From a virus, in IMG/VR virus record IMGVR_UViG_3300033153_001636, positions 1-21,707 of that record: a stretch of DNA of 21,707 bases. One strand, 5' to 3'. Positions 11,297 through 21,600 of the stretch are shown piece by piece. The position numbers and the translations under genes are program-made. The notes under the pieces are model-generated. The model was not told the origin of the DNA. It made no database searches and saw nothing but the letters and a program-made list of their open reading frames with translations. Position 1 is the first letter of the stretch. Every line of letters begins with the position of its first letter.

Positions 11297-12292
11297 ATGG
11301 CAACAAAAGGAACAGGTAATTTAACATTATCGGATTGGGGCAAACGTGTTGATCCAGATGGTTCAATTTCTGAAATCATAGAATTATTAAGTGAGGCTAA
11401 CCCAGTATTAGAAGATATGGCATGGTTAGAAGGGAATTTACCAACTGGCCATAAAACTACAGTAAGATCAGGATTGCCAAGTGTAACTTGGAGAATGTTG
11501 AATTATGGTGTGCAACCAAGCAAATCACGAACTGTACCAGTTACTGACACAGCAGGAATGTTGGAAACATATGCAGAAACGGACAAAGACCTAGTAGAAT
11601 TGAATGGGAATGCAGCAGCATTTAGGTTGTCAGAAGATCGAGCATTTATTCAAGCAATGAATCAAGAAATGGCTAGTTCTATTTTTTATAGTAACACCAA
11701 AACCGATCCAAGTCAAATTCTTGGATTATCTCCTAGATATTCATCTTTGAGTGCAGAGAATGGTGGAAACATCATAACTGGTGGTGGTTCTGGAGATGAT
11801 AACGCTTCAATATGGCTAGTAGGCTGGGGTAATAATACTTGTCATGGTATTTTTCCTAAAGGTTCAAAAGCAGGTTTGATGGCAGAAGATTTAGGGCAAG
11901 AAACCCTTACCGATGCCGCTGGTGGAAGATATGAAGGATACAGAACACATTATCAATGGAAGGCAGGTCTTACACTTCGAGATTGGAGATATGTAGTTAG
12001 AATAGCCAACATTGATGTATCTAACTTAACAAAAGATGCGACTTCAAGTTCAGCAGATTTGGTTGATTTAATGCAACAATCAATGGAAACAATCCAAGAT
12101 TTAAATTTAGGAAAACCTATTTTTTACATGAATCGAACTTTACGTTCATTTTTAAGACGTCAAGTTGGGAATAGATCAAATGTAAATCTTACATTTGATA
12201 CTGTTGCAGGAAAAATGATAACTAGCTTTGATGGAATTCCTGTAAGAATGACAGACTCATTATTAAGCACAGAAGCAACAATAACTAGCTAA
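11297..12292 (+). CDS. Major capsid protein (GP7/Bbp17-like)
   Basis: A 331-residue protein after ACGGAGGATATTATT. The start (GNLTLSDWGKRVDPDGSISE, IIELLSEANPVLEDMAWLEG, NLPTGHKTTVRSGLPSVTWR) is strongly conserved in the capsid proteins of Bbp-type and related podoviruses. Later landmarks are YAETDKDLVELNG, the IFYSN...QILGLSPRY region, HYQWKAGLTLRDWRYVVRIA and the FDGIPVRMTDSLL C-terminus. The fold is expected to be HK97-like, forming the icosahedral head. No N-terminal protease-cleaved domain is evident. The gene has the low Cys content and high expression signals expected of a capsid gene. Confidence 0.95.
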   Translation: MATKGTGNLTLSDWGKRVDPDGSISEIIELLSEANPVLEDMAWLEGNLPTGHKTTVRSGLPSVTWRMLNYGVQPSKSRTVPVTDTAGMLETYAETDKDLVELNGNAAAFRLSEDRAFIQAMNQEMASSIFYSNTKTDPSQILGLSPRYSSLSAENGGNIITGGGSGDDNASIWLVGWGNNTCHGIFPKGSKAGLMAEDLGQETLTDAAGGRYEGYRTHYQWKAGLTLRDWRYVVRIANIDVSNLTKDATSSSADLVDLMQQSMETIQDLNLGKPIFYMNRTLRSFLRRQVGNRSNVNLTFDTVAGKMITSFDGIPVRMTDSLLSTEATITS

Positions 12293-12342
12293 ATTCAGAA
12301 ATGAAAGATAGCTAATTATAATTAATTATTTAGGAGGATATT

Positions 12343-12759
12343 ATGTATATAGACAAAGAAAACTTATTTTCAGACGAACAAGCAATCACTGCGACTGCTT
12401 CTTCTACGAATGTAATAGATATGGGACCTTTAGGGATTGCTAAAGGCGACGTCAAAGAAGTAGATGTGTGGGTTCAAGTAGTAGCTCCCTTTGATTCTGG
12501 TGCTGATGATGGAACTTTAGTAGTAGCATTAAGAACTGATAGCGATGCAGTTATTGGGACAGGTGGCGTTGTTTTACATCAAACAGCGGCTATAGCTGAG
12601 GCTGATCTTGTAGCAGGATATCAATTCTCTTTAGGAACTATACCTATAAATGCATTAAGATATTTAGATCTTAATTTTACAGTTGCAGGGTCAGGCAATT
12701 TTACAGCTGGGAATATAACAGCGGGATTAGTATTAGATCGTCAAACTAATGATGTTTAG
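12343..12759 (+). CDS. Bbp16-like capsid cement/decoration protein
   Basis: A 138-residue protein with TTTAGGAGGATATT upstream. The start (YIDKENLFSDEQAITATASS then TNVIDMGP), the central VDVWVQVVAPFDSGADDGTL and the LRYLDLNFTVAGSGNFTAGN end are those of the Bbp16 family. Members sit next to the major capsid gene and stabilise the outside of the head. The all-beta composition fits a jelly-roll. It follows the capsid gene after about 50 bp of AT-rich spacer without clear features. Confidence 0.9.
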   Translation: MYIDKENLFSDEQAITATASSTNVIDMGPLGIAKGDVKEVDVWVQVVAPFDSGADDGTLVVALRTDSDAVIGTGGVVLHQTAAIAEADLVAGYQFSLGTIPINALRYLDLNFTVAGSGNFTAGNITAGLVLDRQTNDV

Positions 12760-12768
12760 GAGGTTATT

Positions 12769-12945
12769 GTGAAGTATATTTGTATAAAAAAATGTCAATA
12801 TCCGGCTAATGGAAGAATTTACAACGTAGGTGAACCTTTTGAAACTAGCAAGGGTAAAGTTCCAAGTCATTTCAAAAAGATTGAGATAAAAAAGGTAGAA
12901 ACTAAGGTAGAAGCTGAAACTAAGGTAGAAGCTAAAACTAAGTAA
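12769..12945 (+). CDS. Small hypothetical virion-region protein, 58 aa
   Basis: GTG 12769 after TTAGGAGGTTATT encodes MKYICIKKCQYPANGRIYNV then GEPFETSKGKVPSHFKKIEI and a tail of KVETKVEAETKVEAKTK. The first half, with its CIKKCQYP and 'GRIYNVGEPFE' pattern, resembles short proteins found next to capsid cement genes. The tail is a tandem VEAKTK-type repeat encoded by an 18-nt unit. It is probably a head completion or accessory protein, or simply a basic linker peptide; the function is unknown. Confidence 0.65.
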   Translation: MKYICIKKCQYPANGRIYNVGEPFETSKGKVPSHFKKIEIKKVETKVEAETKVEAKTK

Positions 12946-12952
12946 TTATTAA

Positions 12953-12988
12953 ATCAAGAGGTGGGGGATAAAACTCTCGCCTCTTGAT
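12953..12988 (+). terminator. 15-bp hairpin between head and tail genes
   Basis: ATCAAGAGGTGGGGG (12953-12967) pairs fully with CTCTCGCCTCTTGAT (12974-12988) around an ATAAAA loop; three G.U pairs exist only in plus-strand RNA. There is no U-tract (AATTGCTTT follows), so it is more likely a processing, stability or pausing hairpin than a full terminator. It separates the highly expressed capsid genes from the tail genes. Confidence 0.65.
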
Positions 12989-13007
12989 AATTGCTTTGGA
13001 GGAAAGA

Positions 13008-13595
13008 ATGTCTAGTAAGGTGCAGATTTGTAATTTAGCTATTGCAAGAATAGGCGGAAGTTCTATTAATAGTTTAAATGAAGCCCAAAAAGAATCTATT
13101 GAATGTAAAAGATTTTATGATGTTTCAAGAAAAGCCGTATTGCGTACGCATAAATGGGGATTTTCTATAAAACAAATTACACTAGCGTTGACTACAGAAA
13201 CTTATTTAGATTATACTTATGCTTATGCTTACCCTATAGACGCATTATTAATTCATAAAATTTATAATCCTACATCTAAAGATAAAAAATTAGAATATGT
13301 TATTAGGGCGTCATCTTCGTTATCGTCTAAGGTTATATTAACAGATGAGGAAGATGCTCAAATTTTATATACTGCGAATGTCGAAAATACTAACTCGTTT
13401 GATTCTTTATTTTTAGAGGCATTAAGCTGGAAATTGGCAGCTGATTTAGCTCAACCTGTTAGAGGTGATGAGAATTTGCAGAATATATGTTTACAAAATT
13501 TTTTATTAACAATATCACAAGCGCAAACAAATGATTCAAATGAAGGATATCAACCTCCTAATGATAATAATTCGTTTATAGATGCGAGGATTTAA
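13008..13595 (+). CDS. Tail tubular protein A (T7 gp11-like)
   Basis: I choose ATG 13008 after TTTGGAGGAAAGA; the in-frame TTG at 12984 has no site and lies in the hairpin. The 195-residue product has the family start VQICNLAIARIGGSSINSLN, ECKRFYDVSRKAVLRTHKWG and FSIKQITLAL, then YPIDALLIHKIY and LFLEALSWKLAADLAQPVRG. Twelve copies would form the ring below the portal that connects head and tail nozzle. Its stop directly abuts the next start (TAAATG), as is usual for the gp11/gp12 pair. Confidence 0.95.
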   Translation: MSSKVQICNLAIARIGGSSINSLNEAQKESIECKRFYDVSRKAVLRTHKWGFSIKQITLALTTETYLDYTYAYAYPIDALLIHKIYNPTSKDKKLEYVIRASSSLSSKVILTDEEDAQILYTANVENTNSFDSLFLEALSWKLAADLAQPVRGDENLQNICLQNFLLTISQAQTNDSNEGYQPPNDNNSFIDARI

Positions 13596-15995
13596 ATGGT
13601 AATATCTATTCTAAAAAATACTTTTGTTGGTGGCGAATGGTCGCCTACGTTATATGAACGCACAGATTTGCAAAAATATTATACTGCTTGCAAGTTGATG
13701 AAAAATTTCATGGTTCAACCTCAAGGTGGGGCAATAAAACGAGGTGGTACTAGATTTATTTCTGAGGCGAAATATTCTGATAAAGCAGTAAGATTGATCC
13801 CATTTCAATTTTCTGTTACACAGTCATATATGCTTGAATTTGGCGATAGGTATATGCGCGTATATAAAGACAAAGGTCAAGTTTTGTTAGATACTACACC
13901 AACGGCATATAATGCTGGCACAACTTATAGTATAGGCGATTATGTTGTGTATAGTTCAATTAATTATTATTCAAGAGTTGATAGTAATTTAGGGAATCAG
14001 CCAGACAGTAGCACTACTAAATGGTATGCACTAACGGATACTATTGTAGAAATTCCAACACCTTATACAGAGGATATGTTAAGTTTAATTAAATATACGC
14101 AATCTGCTGATATATTATATTTAACTCATCCAGATGTTGCTCCACAACAATTACTTAGATTCGATAATGATGAGTGGCAGATAGAAAATATTAGTTTTGG
14201 TGGTACAATTAGTCCACCTACAGCATTGACTATGACAGGAGCAACTAATGAATATACTGTAACATCTATTTCTGCTGATGATGGAAGTGAGTCTATTATT
14301 GCTAGTAGCACAACAGGGACGCCCGGAAATACTTTAACGTGGACTGGGGCAAGTGGTGCGACTTACTATAAAGTATATGAAATAGTAAATGGAATATCTT
14401 TTTATCTAGGCTTGGCAGAAACTACATCATATGTAGTAGATGCAGGAGCAGAACCAGACTTAAACGCTATCGCTCCTGAATCTATCACAATGTTTAATTC
14501 AACCGATAATTATCCAGGGTGTTGTGCTTTTTATCAACAACGATTATTATTCGCACGCACTAATAACAAGCCACAAACTTTTTGGGGTTCTGTAACTGGG
14601 TCATACACAAATTTTAATAAATCTATAATCCCAAAAGATGATGATGCTTATGAGTTTACTATAGCCTCAGGCGAAGTTAATGAAATTACATCGCTTACAC
14701 CTTTAACTGATTTAATAATTTGTACTAAAGGGGCAGAATGGCGTGTAAATTCAGGAACAACAAGCTCTATAACGAATACAAATATTAATTTACAGCCTCA
14801 AAGTCGATATGGAAGTGATGATTTAAAGCCTTTAATAATAGGAAATAATGTAATGTTTGTAGAAAATAGTGATGATTTGGTAAGAAATTTATTATTTGTT
14901 TTAGATAGAGAGGCTTACCAAGGAAGTGATTTAAATATTCTAAGTAAACATTTAGTAGAAAATTATAATATTTTATCATGGTGTTATCAGAAAGACCCAT
15001 ATAAAACAATATGGTGTGTAAGAAACGATGGCGGATTGCTAGGATTTTCATATGATTTAGAAAATCAGATTACTGCATGGCATCAACATGATACGGATGG
15101 CAATTTTTTAGATATAGAAAGCATTATCAATGTTGATGGAGATACTAATGTTTATATAGTAGTAGAAAGACGAATTAATGGGTCGTTAGTTAGATATATT
15201 GAAATTTTAGAAAATCCATTAACTACTGAGGATATAAGAGATGCTTTTTATGTTGACAGCGGCTTGTCATTAGATATTCCTGTAGTAATTAGTAATACGA
15301 CACAAGCTGACCCAATAGTAGTTACGGTTACAGCGCATGGTTTTAGTAATGATGATTTAGTAGATATGTCTGATATAAAAGGAATGATTGAACTAAATGG
15401 TAACCAATATAAAGTAGCTAATGTTACTACTAATACTTTTAGCTTAAAAAATATAAATAATGATGATGATATAGATGGTACTAATTATAATGAATATCTA
15501 GGAGAAGGTAAAGTCAGAAAGGCTATTACTGTAATATCAGGATTAGATCATTTAGAAGGGGAAGAAGTAAAAATATTAGCAAATGGGAATGTAGTGTCTG
15601 GTAAAATTGTAATAAGTGGATCAATAACAATTCCTAGCGCATCATCACGTATTCATGTAGGCTTAGCATATATAGCAGATTTAACACCTTTGGATTTTGT
15701 AACTCAGGTAAATAGCGGAACTATACAAGAAAAAATAAAACAAATTAAAAATGTAGTTATTGAGTTACAAAACACACGGGAATTATTTATTGGTCCAGGA
15801 CCAGACAATCTAATTGAAGTTAAATTCAGGATAGATGAAAAATATGGGTTACCTGTTGAATTGTTTAGCGGAACAAAAGAAATTAATTTATTAGATGAAA
15901 TAGGTAGAAATATAAACGTGTTAATGAGAAGCATTAATCCGTTACCTATAACAGTTTTATCTTTAACAGGCAGGTTAAATGTTGCAAAAAGATAA
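13596..15995 (+). CDS. Tail tubular protein B (T7 gp12-like nozzle)
   Basis: A 799-residue protein with the family opening LKNTFVGGEWSPTLYERTDL, KNFMVQPQGGAIKRGGTRFI and RLIPFQFSVTQSYMLEFGDR. YPGCCAFYQQRLLFARTNNK, PQTFWGS and the beta-propeller core (LIICTKGAEWRVNSG, GSDDLKPLIIG) come next. A small inserted beta-domain at about residues 575-640 (VVTVTAHGFSNDDLVDM then NGNQYKVANVTTNTFSL) resembles FCCH-like modules seen in tail proteins. It forms the hexameric nozzle at the tail tip. GCGAGGATTTAA serves as ribosome-binding site, suggesting coupling to the preceding gene. Confidence 0.95.
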   Translation: MVISILKNTFVGGEWSPTLYERTDLQKYYTACKLMKNFMVQPQGGAIKRGGTRFISEAKYSDKAVRLIPFQFSVTQSYMLEFGDRYMRVYKDKGQVLLDTTPTAYNAGTTYSIGDYVVYSSINYYSRVDSNLGNQPDSSTTKWYALTDTIVEIPTPYTEDMLSLIKYTQSADILYLTHPDVAPQQLLRFDNDEWQIENISFGGTISPPTALTMTGATNEYTVTSISADDGSESIIASSTTGTPGNTLTWTGASGATYYKVYEIVNGISFYLGLAETTSYVVDAGAEPDLNAIAPESITMFNSTDNYPGCCAFYQQRLLFARTNNKPQTFWGSVTGSYTNFNKSIIPKDDDAYEFTIASGEVNEITSLTPLTDLIICTKGAEWRVNSGTTSSITNTNINLQPQSRYGSDDLKPLIIGNNVMFVENSDDLVRNLLFVLDREAYQGSDLNILSKHLVENYNILSWCYQKDPYKTIWCVRNDGGLLGFSYDLENQITAWHQHDTDGNFLDIESIINVDGDTNVYIVVERRINGSLVRYIEILENPLTTEDIRDAFYVDSGLSLDIPVVISNTTQADPIVVTVTAHGFSNDDLVDMSDIKGMIELNGNQYKVANVTTNTFSLKNINNDDDIDGTNYNEYLGEGKVRKAITVISGLDHLEGEEVKILANGNVVSGKIVISGSITIPSASSRIHVGLAYIADLTPLDFVTQVNSGTIQEKIKQIKNVVIELQNTRELFIGPGPDNLIEVKFRIDEKYGLPVELFSGTKEINLLDEIGRNINVLMRSINPLPITVLSLTGRLNVAKR

Positions 15996-16455
15996 TATAG
16001 TAATAACAAAAACAACATATGAACATATTTGTTATATTAAAACTCGACTTAGATTTGAAGATATAAAAGAAATATACGATATTACTGGAAAAAATAATAC
16101 AGAAGGTTTAGATTATTCGTTTTATATGTCTAGCAAATCTTGGACTTTATTAAAAGATAATACACCTATTTTTGTATGTGGAGTGGCTTCAAAATCTTGT
16201 ATATCTGATATAGGATTAGCTTGGCTATTAGGAACGCCTAAGGTTAAAGATGTAAAATTTAAGTTAATAAGGCAAAGCAAAAAGTATATAAAAAAAATGC
16301 TAGAAGATTATAAAATGTTAGAAGGTTGGGTAAGTTATGAAAATAAACTATCAAAAGATTGGTTAAAATGGTGTGGGTTTAAAATAGAAAAAGCAGAGAA
16401 AGTAGGTTTTAAAAAAGCGTTATTTCATAGATTTTATATGACAAAGGAGACATAA
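15979..16455 (+). CDS. Internal virion protein A-like (T7 gp13-like, DUF2833 type)
   Basis: A 158-residue protein whose ATG lies 17 bases inside the end of the nozzle gene, after CAGGCAGGTTAA. The pattern SFYMSSKSWTLLKDNTPIFV, CGVASKS, IGLAWLLGTPKVKDVKFKLI and the end ENKLSKDWLKWCGFKIEKAE is that of the small gp13-like proteins with a GNAT-type acetyltransferase fold (Trp-Leu-Gly-Thr and 'W-L...W-GF' motifs). In T7 gp13 helps assemble the internal core and is not kept in the mature virion. Enzymatic activity is unproven. Spacing to the next gene is one base. Confidence 0.85.
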   Translation: MLQKDNIVITKTTYEHICYIKTRLRFEDIKEIYDITGKNNTEGLDYSFYMSSKSWTLLKDNTPIFVCGVASKSCISDIGLAWLLGTPKVKDVKFKLIRQSKKYIKKMLEDYKMLEGWVSYENKLSKDWLKWCGFKIEKAEKVGFKKALFHRFYMTKET

Positions 16456-16456
16456 G

Positions 16457-16951
16457 ATGTGTAGTCCGGCAGTAGCAGTACCCTTATTAATAGCAGGAGC
16501 AGGATTAAAAGCATTTAGTGCGTATTCACAACAAAAATCTAATAATCAAGCATTAGAATATAATGCAAATTTGTTAGAGACAAATGCTAAGACTAGAGAA
16601 TTACAATCTATTAATGTTGAAAAGATTGGTGCTATTAAAAAATCAGAATTAAAAGGTGATGTAAGCATGTTTAAGTCTGCGCAGCGTTCGGCATTTGGTG
16701 CGTCTGGTGTTGTTGTAGACGAAGGAAGTGCATTTGATGCTATACAATCAACAGAAATACAAGGTGCTCAAGATGCCCTTACTTTGCAATATAATATCGA
16801 TCAAGAGTCTTTTGGCTATAAGTCAGAAGCTGAAAATTTAAAAAAACAGGCTACAGGACTAAGAAAACGTAAACGATCGCCTGAATTAGCAGGTTTAACG
16901 TCTTTGTTAGGAAGTGGCATTCAAATAGCATCACAATCAGCATTTAGTTAG
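16457..16951 (+). CDS. Internal virion protein B-like (T7 gp14-like)
   Basis: A 164-residue protein after AAAGGAGACATAAG. A hydrophobic Ala/Gly-rich N-terminal helix (VAVPLLIAGAGLKAFSAYSQ) leads into a long Gln/Asn/Glu-rich helix. The conserved FKSAQRSAFGASGVVVDEGS (about 72-91) motif and YNIDQESFGYKSEAENLKKQ follow, with a glycine-containing C-terminus. This is the layout of the ejection protein that forms a pore or conduit in the outer membrane in T7-like phages. Presence of gp14-, gp15- and gp16-position proteins supports a host with an outer membrane; this is inference. Confidence 0.85.
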   Translation: MCSPAVAVPLLIAGAGLKAFSAYSQQKSNNQALEYNANLLETNAKTRELQSINVEKIGAIKKSELKGDVSMFKSAQRSAFGASGVVVDEGSAFDAIQSTEIQGAQDALTLQYNIDQESFGYKSEAENLKKQATGLRKRKRSPELAGLTSLLGSGIQIASQSAFS

Positions 16952-16960
16952 AGGTAAAAT

Positions 16961-18652
16961 ATGGCAATTATTCCAAAATCTCAAAGAAGAGTAACAGAGT
17001 TAAGTAATATTCCGTCTTCTGCATTAAGAAAAGATGTTGCTACTCCTGCACAATTTGGATCTGAAATAGATCAAGTAGCTCAACAAATAGGACCACAAAT
17101 AGAACAAGCAGGATTGCAAGCGTTACAAAAAAATAAAATAACTAAAAGAAAAGCTCTTATTAGAGATTCAGTTAATGAGTTTAATACATTTTCTAGGGAA
17201 TATAACTCTAGTGTTTACGATAAGAAAGCCCAAGATGCCATAGATATATATCCAGAGGCACAGAAAACTTACGAAGATACTAAAGATAAAATGGTCGCTG
17301 AATTTGGGAATCCTATAGAAAAAGAAATATTTTTAAGTAACATAAACTCTAGTGTAAATAATAGTTTAGGTAATATTTTAAAACATCAAGAAAGTCAAAT
17401 TTCTGCGTATGAAGATGTAACATTAGACGCTCAAAATCAAAATTTTATAGATAATGCTATTCAGAATAGATTTGAACCAGACTATATTAAACAACAAGAG
17501 GAAGGACTTGTTGCAAATACAAGATTTAAAAATGATAAATATGGATTAGAAGGGAAAGTTGCTAAACAAAATGTAGATATGGCCATTAATAATTTTAATG
17601 TTAAAGTGTTAGAATCTTTTGATAGTCCTAGCAAATCTAACGAATATTTAAAAGATAACTGGAATAAATTTTCTCCTGCGGTAAGAACGGAATTACAAGA
17701 AAAAATAAACAAAGAAATGGAAGAAATTTTTATTAGAGAAAAAAGTCTAGAATTATCTACATCTGGGTTAACTTTAGAACAACAACTGCAACAGGTAGAT
17801 AAAATTAAAGATCCAAAACAAGCTAGCGCAGTAAGACGAAATGTTAAAACTAGGAATAATGAAAAAGAAGCTATTAGGAAATCTGAACAGAAACAATTTG
17901 AAGAGCAAGAATGGGACAAATTATTTGAAAATCCGCTAATTTATAACATACCCATTAAACAGATAGATTCTACTACTCAAAAACAAATGCTTAATTTTAA
18001 GAATAAAGCTATTAATGAATATAAGCAAGCTAATGGTGTCGGTGTGGCTGATTCTACTGACTATATATTATATAATGAGTTAATGTCGATGTCTGATAAA
18101 GAGTTTTTAGAGGTTAATCTTAATGACCATATTAGCAAGCTCAACGCTACAGATTTTAAATCATTAGTTAATAATCAAAGAAATTTGCGTAGAAAAGACA
18201 ATGAAGCTTTCAGGGTCCGTACTTATCAACAACAAGCTAAATCTAAAATACAAGGTATGAAAGAATTTGATGCAAGAAAAGGAAAAGAAAAAAAAATCAA
18301 TAATGTTAATCATTATTACGAACAATTTAATAAATCTTTAGAATCTATCCCTGAAAATGAACGAACAGAAGAACGAGTAGGAAAATTAATAGATGGCTTG
18401 TTATCTCCTGTAAGCGTTGAAAGATTTGGGATTATACCAGATAAAACATATTTCAGGTTTGAAGTTCCTTATTTAGAGAGTATAAAAAAACAAAAAGAAA
18501 TATTAGGCGAAAACATCCCACAAAATTTACAGAAAATGAGTAATGTAAAATTTGATGAAAGACAATCTAAATATTATGTTGATTATGATAATATACGAGA
18601 AATATACAATACTTTTGGCGAATTAGAATCAAGGTGGACAAAAAATGACTAA
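16961..18652 (+). CDS. Internal virion protein C-like (T7 gp15-position ejection protein)
   Basis: A 563-residue, almost entirely helical, Gln/Lys/Glu-rich protein after AGAGGTAAAAT. The start AIIPKSQRRVTELSNIPSSA and the segment FGSEIDQVAQQIGPQIEQAG are typical of ejection proteins at this locus in Bbp-like phages. Long coiled-coil segments follow (residues about 60-130 and 250-330). There is no catalytic motif. In the T7 model gp15 stacks on gp14 and gp16 to form the periplasmic tunnel. Its last codons overlap the next start by eight bases (ATGACTAA). Confidence 0.8.
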   Translation: MAIIPKSQRRVTELSNIPSSALRKDVATPAQFGSEIDQVAQQIGPQIEQAGLQALQKNKITKRKALIRDSVNEFNTFSREYNSSVYDKKAQDAIDIYPEAQKTYEDTKDKMVAEFGNPIEKEIFLSNINSSVNNSLGNILKHQESQISAYEDVTLDAQNQNFIDNAIQNRFEPDYIKQQEEGLVANTRFKNDKYGLEGKVAKQNVDMAINNFNVKVLESFDSPSKSNEYLKDNWNKFSPAVRTELQEKINKEMEEIFIREKSLELSTSGLTLEQQLQQVDKIKDPKQASAVRRNVKTRNNEKEAIRKSEQKQFEEQEWDKLFENPLIYNIPIKQIDSTTQKQMLNFKNKAINEYKQANGVGVADSTDYILYNELMSMSDKEFLEVNLNDHISKLNATDFKSLVNNQRNLRRKDNEAFRVRTYQQQAKSKIQGMKEFDARKGKEKKINNVNHYYEQFNKSLESIPENERTEERVGKLIDGLLSPVSVERFGIIPDKTYFRFEVPYLESIKKQKEILGENIPQNLQKMSNVKFDERQSKYYVDYDNIREIYNTFGELESRWTKND

Positions 18653-21600
18653 TCCTTTAACTGAAGGCTATAGCGAAGTGCCTTTAGAAAAAGAAACTAC
18701 AAATACGAATCCTTTAACACAAGGGTATAAACAGTTACCTATTAATGAAGTAACGTCTAATGAACCTATTAATTTGACACGTGATAATATAACTAATGAT
18801 ATGCTAAAGGGTCTTTTTGATACAGATGGCGAAACTTTTGATACTGCGGTTCGTGTTGATAGGGGAAATATAGAATGGGCTTTAAATACTTATAAAGGAT
18901 TAGCTCCTGATCTTGCGGCTAAGGTTCAAAAAATAGCTAATAAAGAACAATTACCTTTCGAGAATATTGCTAGTAATAAAGAAGTATGGGGACAATGGGA
19001 CGAAGCACAAAATATTTATAATTCTCTATTAGAAAGAGACGATAGTGGTAAGTTTATATATCCTTATACGGCTGAATGGCTATCTAATCCTGATAAGATG
19101 GTCGTGTCTAAAGATGACGTGAACGCATTGAAAGAAATAGAAAAACGGCTAGATAGGCAAGGTCAACAAAATGAAGGATTTATAAAGCAAAATATGCGCG
19201 CTTTTAAATATGGATTACATCGATCTGTAGCAGATGTAGCTAAAGTTCCGGCATTGCTATATACATCTGCTACAGAAGTAGGGGAAGATTTCCTAGATAT
19301 TGATATAAATACAAATCCTCCTGACTGGTTGCTTAATAATCCTATTTCAAAACATTATACAAAACTAGCTATGGAAGTTATGCCTGTTGATTTAGAAAAT
19401 AACATAATAGACTATATAAAACAAGGCGATATTCAAGGTGCAGCAAATAATTTAGTATTACAAATGTCGGCTAATTTACCTAATACTGTAACAGCAATAG
19501 CATCATTTTTTGCTGGCGTTCCTGGTTTAGGTCTAGGTATATTAAGTGCTACTGCAGGAGGGTCCGCTTTTGCTGAAGGTTTAGCAGAAGATAAAACTCC
19601 TGGACAAGCAGCTTTCCAAGGTATTGCTAGTGGTGCGGCAGAAGGATTTTTTGAAAGTATAGGTACTTTTGGGATATTAAAATCTTTACAGAAAGGAGTT
19701 GCATCTAAACTAGGAAAAGAAGTAAGCAGAAAGTTTATAGTTGAGGTTGTGGATAACTTTTTAAGGTCTGGACTTCAAGAAGGTGGCGAAGAAGTTGCAA
19801 CAGAGTCAGTTCAATCATTTGCTGATTATATAACAGGGGATAAACAAGCATTTCAAGGAATATTTGGGAATTTAGTTAATTCATTTTTAGTAGGTTTTGG
19901 TTCTGGTGGTATGTTAGGTGGCTCAGGCATAGCGCTTAGTCATGCTTCAAAACAATTAAAATTTACTAGAGAGAAGAATAATTTTGAACAATTAGACACA
20001 GCAGTAGCAGAATCTAAAACTAAGCAACGATCGGAAGAAACTATTAAAGAATTTATCGACCAAAAGAATCAAAAATTAAATACTGATCCTAATATATATT
20101 TAGATAATCAAGGGATGATAGATTACTTTCAAAAGAAACCTAAAGAATTTAATGAGTTTGCAGAAAAAATGAATATCGACAAAGACTTGAACGAATTATA
20201 TAAAACAGGTGCAGATATTCCAGTAGATAAAGGTAGTTTTTTAAGTTCTTATGCCGGCACAGAATTAAAACAAGATTTAGATAAATTTATTAAGTTTGAG
20301 GCTAGTGGAATATCAGAAGAAAATCAAGCTGAATTAAAAACACAAGTTGACGAACAAATACAAACACTTCAAGATAGATTAAATACATTGCAACCTGAAC
20401 AACAAAGACCTGCACAAGTAGAAACCATTAGAACTCAATTAATAGAAAGTGGACAGAAAGCGAAAGATGTTGATGCTCAGTTAGGAGTATTCTTATCAGG
20501 GGCAAAGACTTTAAGTCAAGAAAGAGGAGAAACAGTTGATGAGTGGTTTAATCGGGTTAATCCTAAATTAAATATAGGAAAAATTACAGATGTTGATTTA
20601 AAACAAGAAGATTCTGTATTAATTGAAGAGGCTAGGAAGTATAAGACAGCTGATGATTTTATTAAAAGTCAAAAAATAATTCATCATGGGACAGCAGAAA
20701 AATTTGATAAATTTGATATAAACAAAACGGCTGATGGGACTATATGGTTTACTGATAATAAATCAAAAATAGAAAAAGGCGAAGTTTCAGCTACTGGAAA
20801 AGGCGAAATAATGGATCGTATTATAGAAGAAGCTAGTTTAAAGTTAGGGGGATGGGAACAGTCTGATAAATATAGCACTAATGAATTAATTAATCAGGGA
20901 TACGATGGGTTGAAATTAGAAGATAAAGATGAAGTTACTTATCAAATATTTAATCCTGAAAAACTAAAAACCAAACAACAATTAATAGATATTTGGAATA
21001 AAACACAAGAAAAACCAGAGACTTTAAAACAAAAGGAAACTATAAAAGGCGGTATTAAATTTACAGATAGCAAAGCTATAATAAACCTATTCGAATCTTC
21101 TAATATGTCGACTTTTTTACATGAAACCGCACATATATTTTCAAAAGATATTCAAAAATTAATAAAAGAAGGCAAAGCTAGTGATGAATTAAAAGCTGAT
21201 TATCAAACTATGCTTGATTTTGTTGATGGAAAATTTGATGTAAAAGGCGAAGAAAAGTTTGCTAGAGGATTTGAGGCATATCTAAGAGAAGGAAAAGCAC
21301 CTAGTATAAAACTTGCAAATGCGTTTGAGAAGTTTAAACAATGGTTAACAAATATATACAGAAGTATTAAAGATTTAGATATTAAAATAAACCCTGAAAT
21401 TAAAGGTGTATTTGATAGATTATTAGCTTCTAAAGAAGAAGTAGAAGAAGCAGAAATATATTATAATATGCGTAAAAATTTATCTGAACATACAAAATTA
21501 AATAAAAAACAAACAGCTAATTTAGAGAAGAAACAAGATAGCTTCGAGACTGAATCTTTAAAAAAACAATCAACTAAATCTATAAAAGCATACGAGAAAG

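Noticed and set aside
14785-15051. 88-residue minus-strand ORF in the nozzle gene, and similar minus-strand ORFs at 7261, 8440, 15704, 17482 and 20684
   Set aside because: All lie antisense within well-recognised virion genes, with hydrophobic shadow composition and no ribosome-binding sites.
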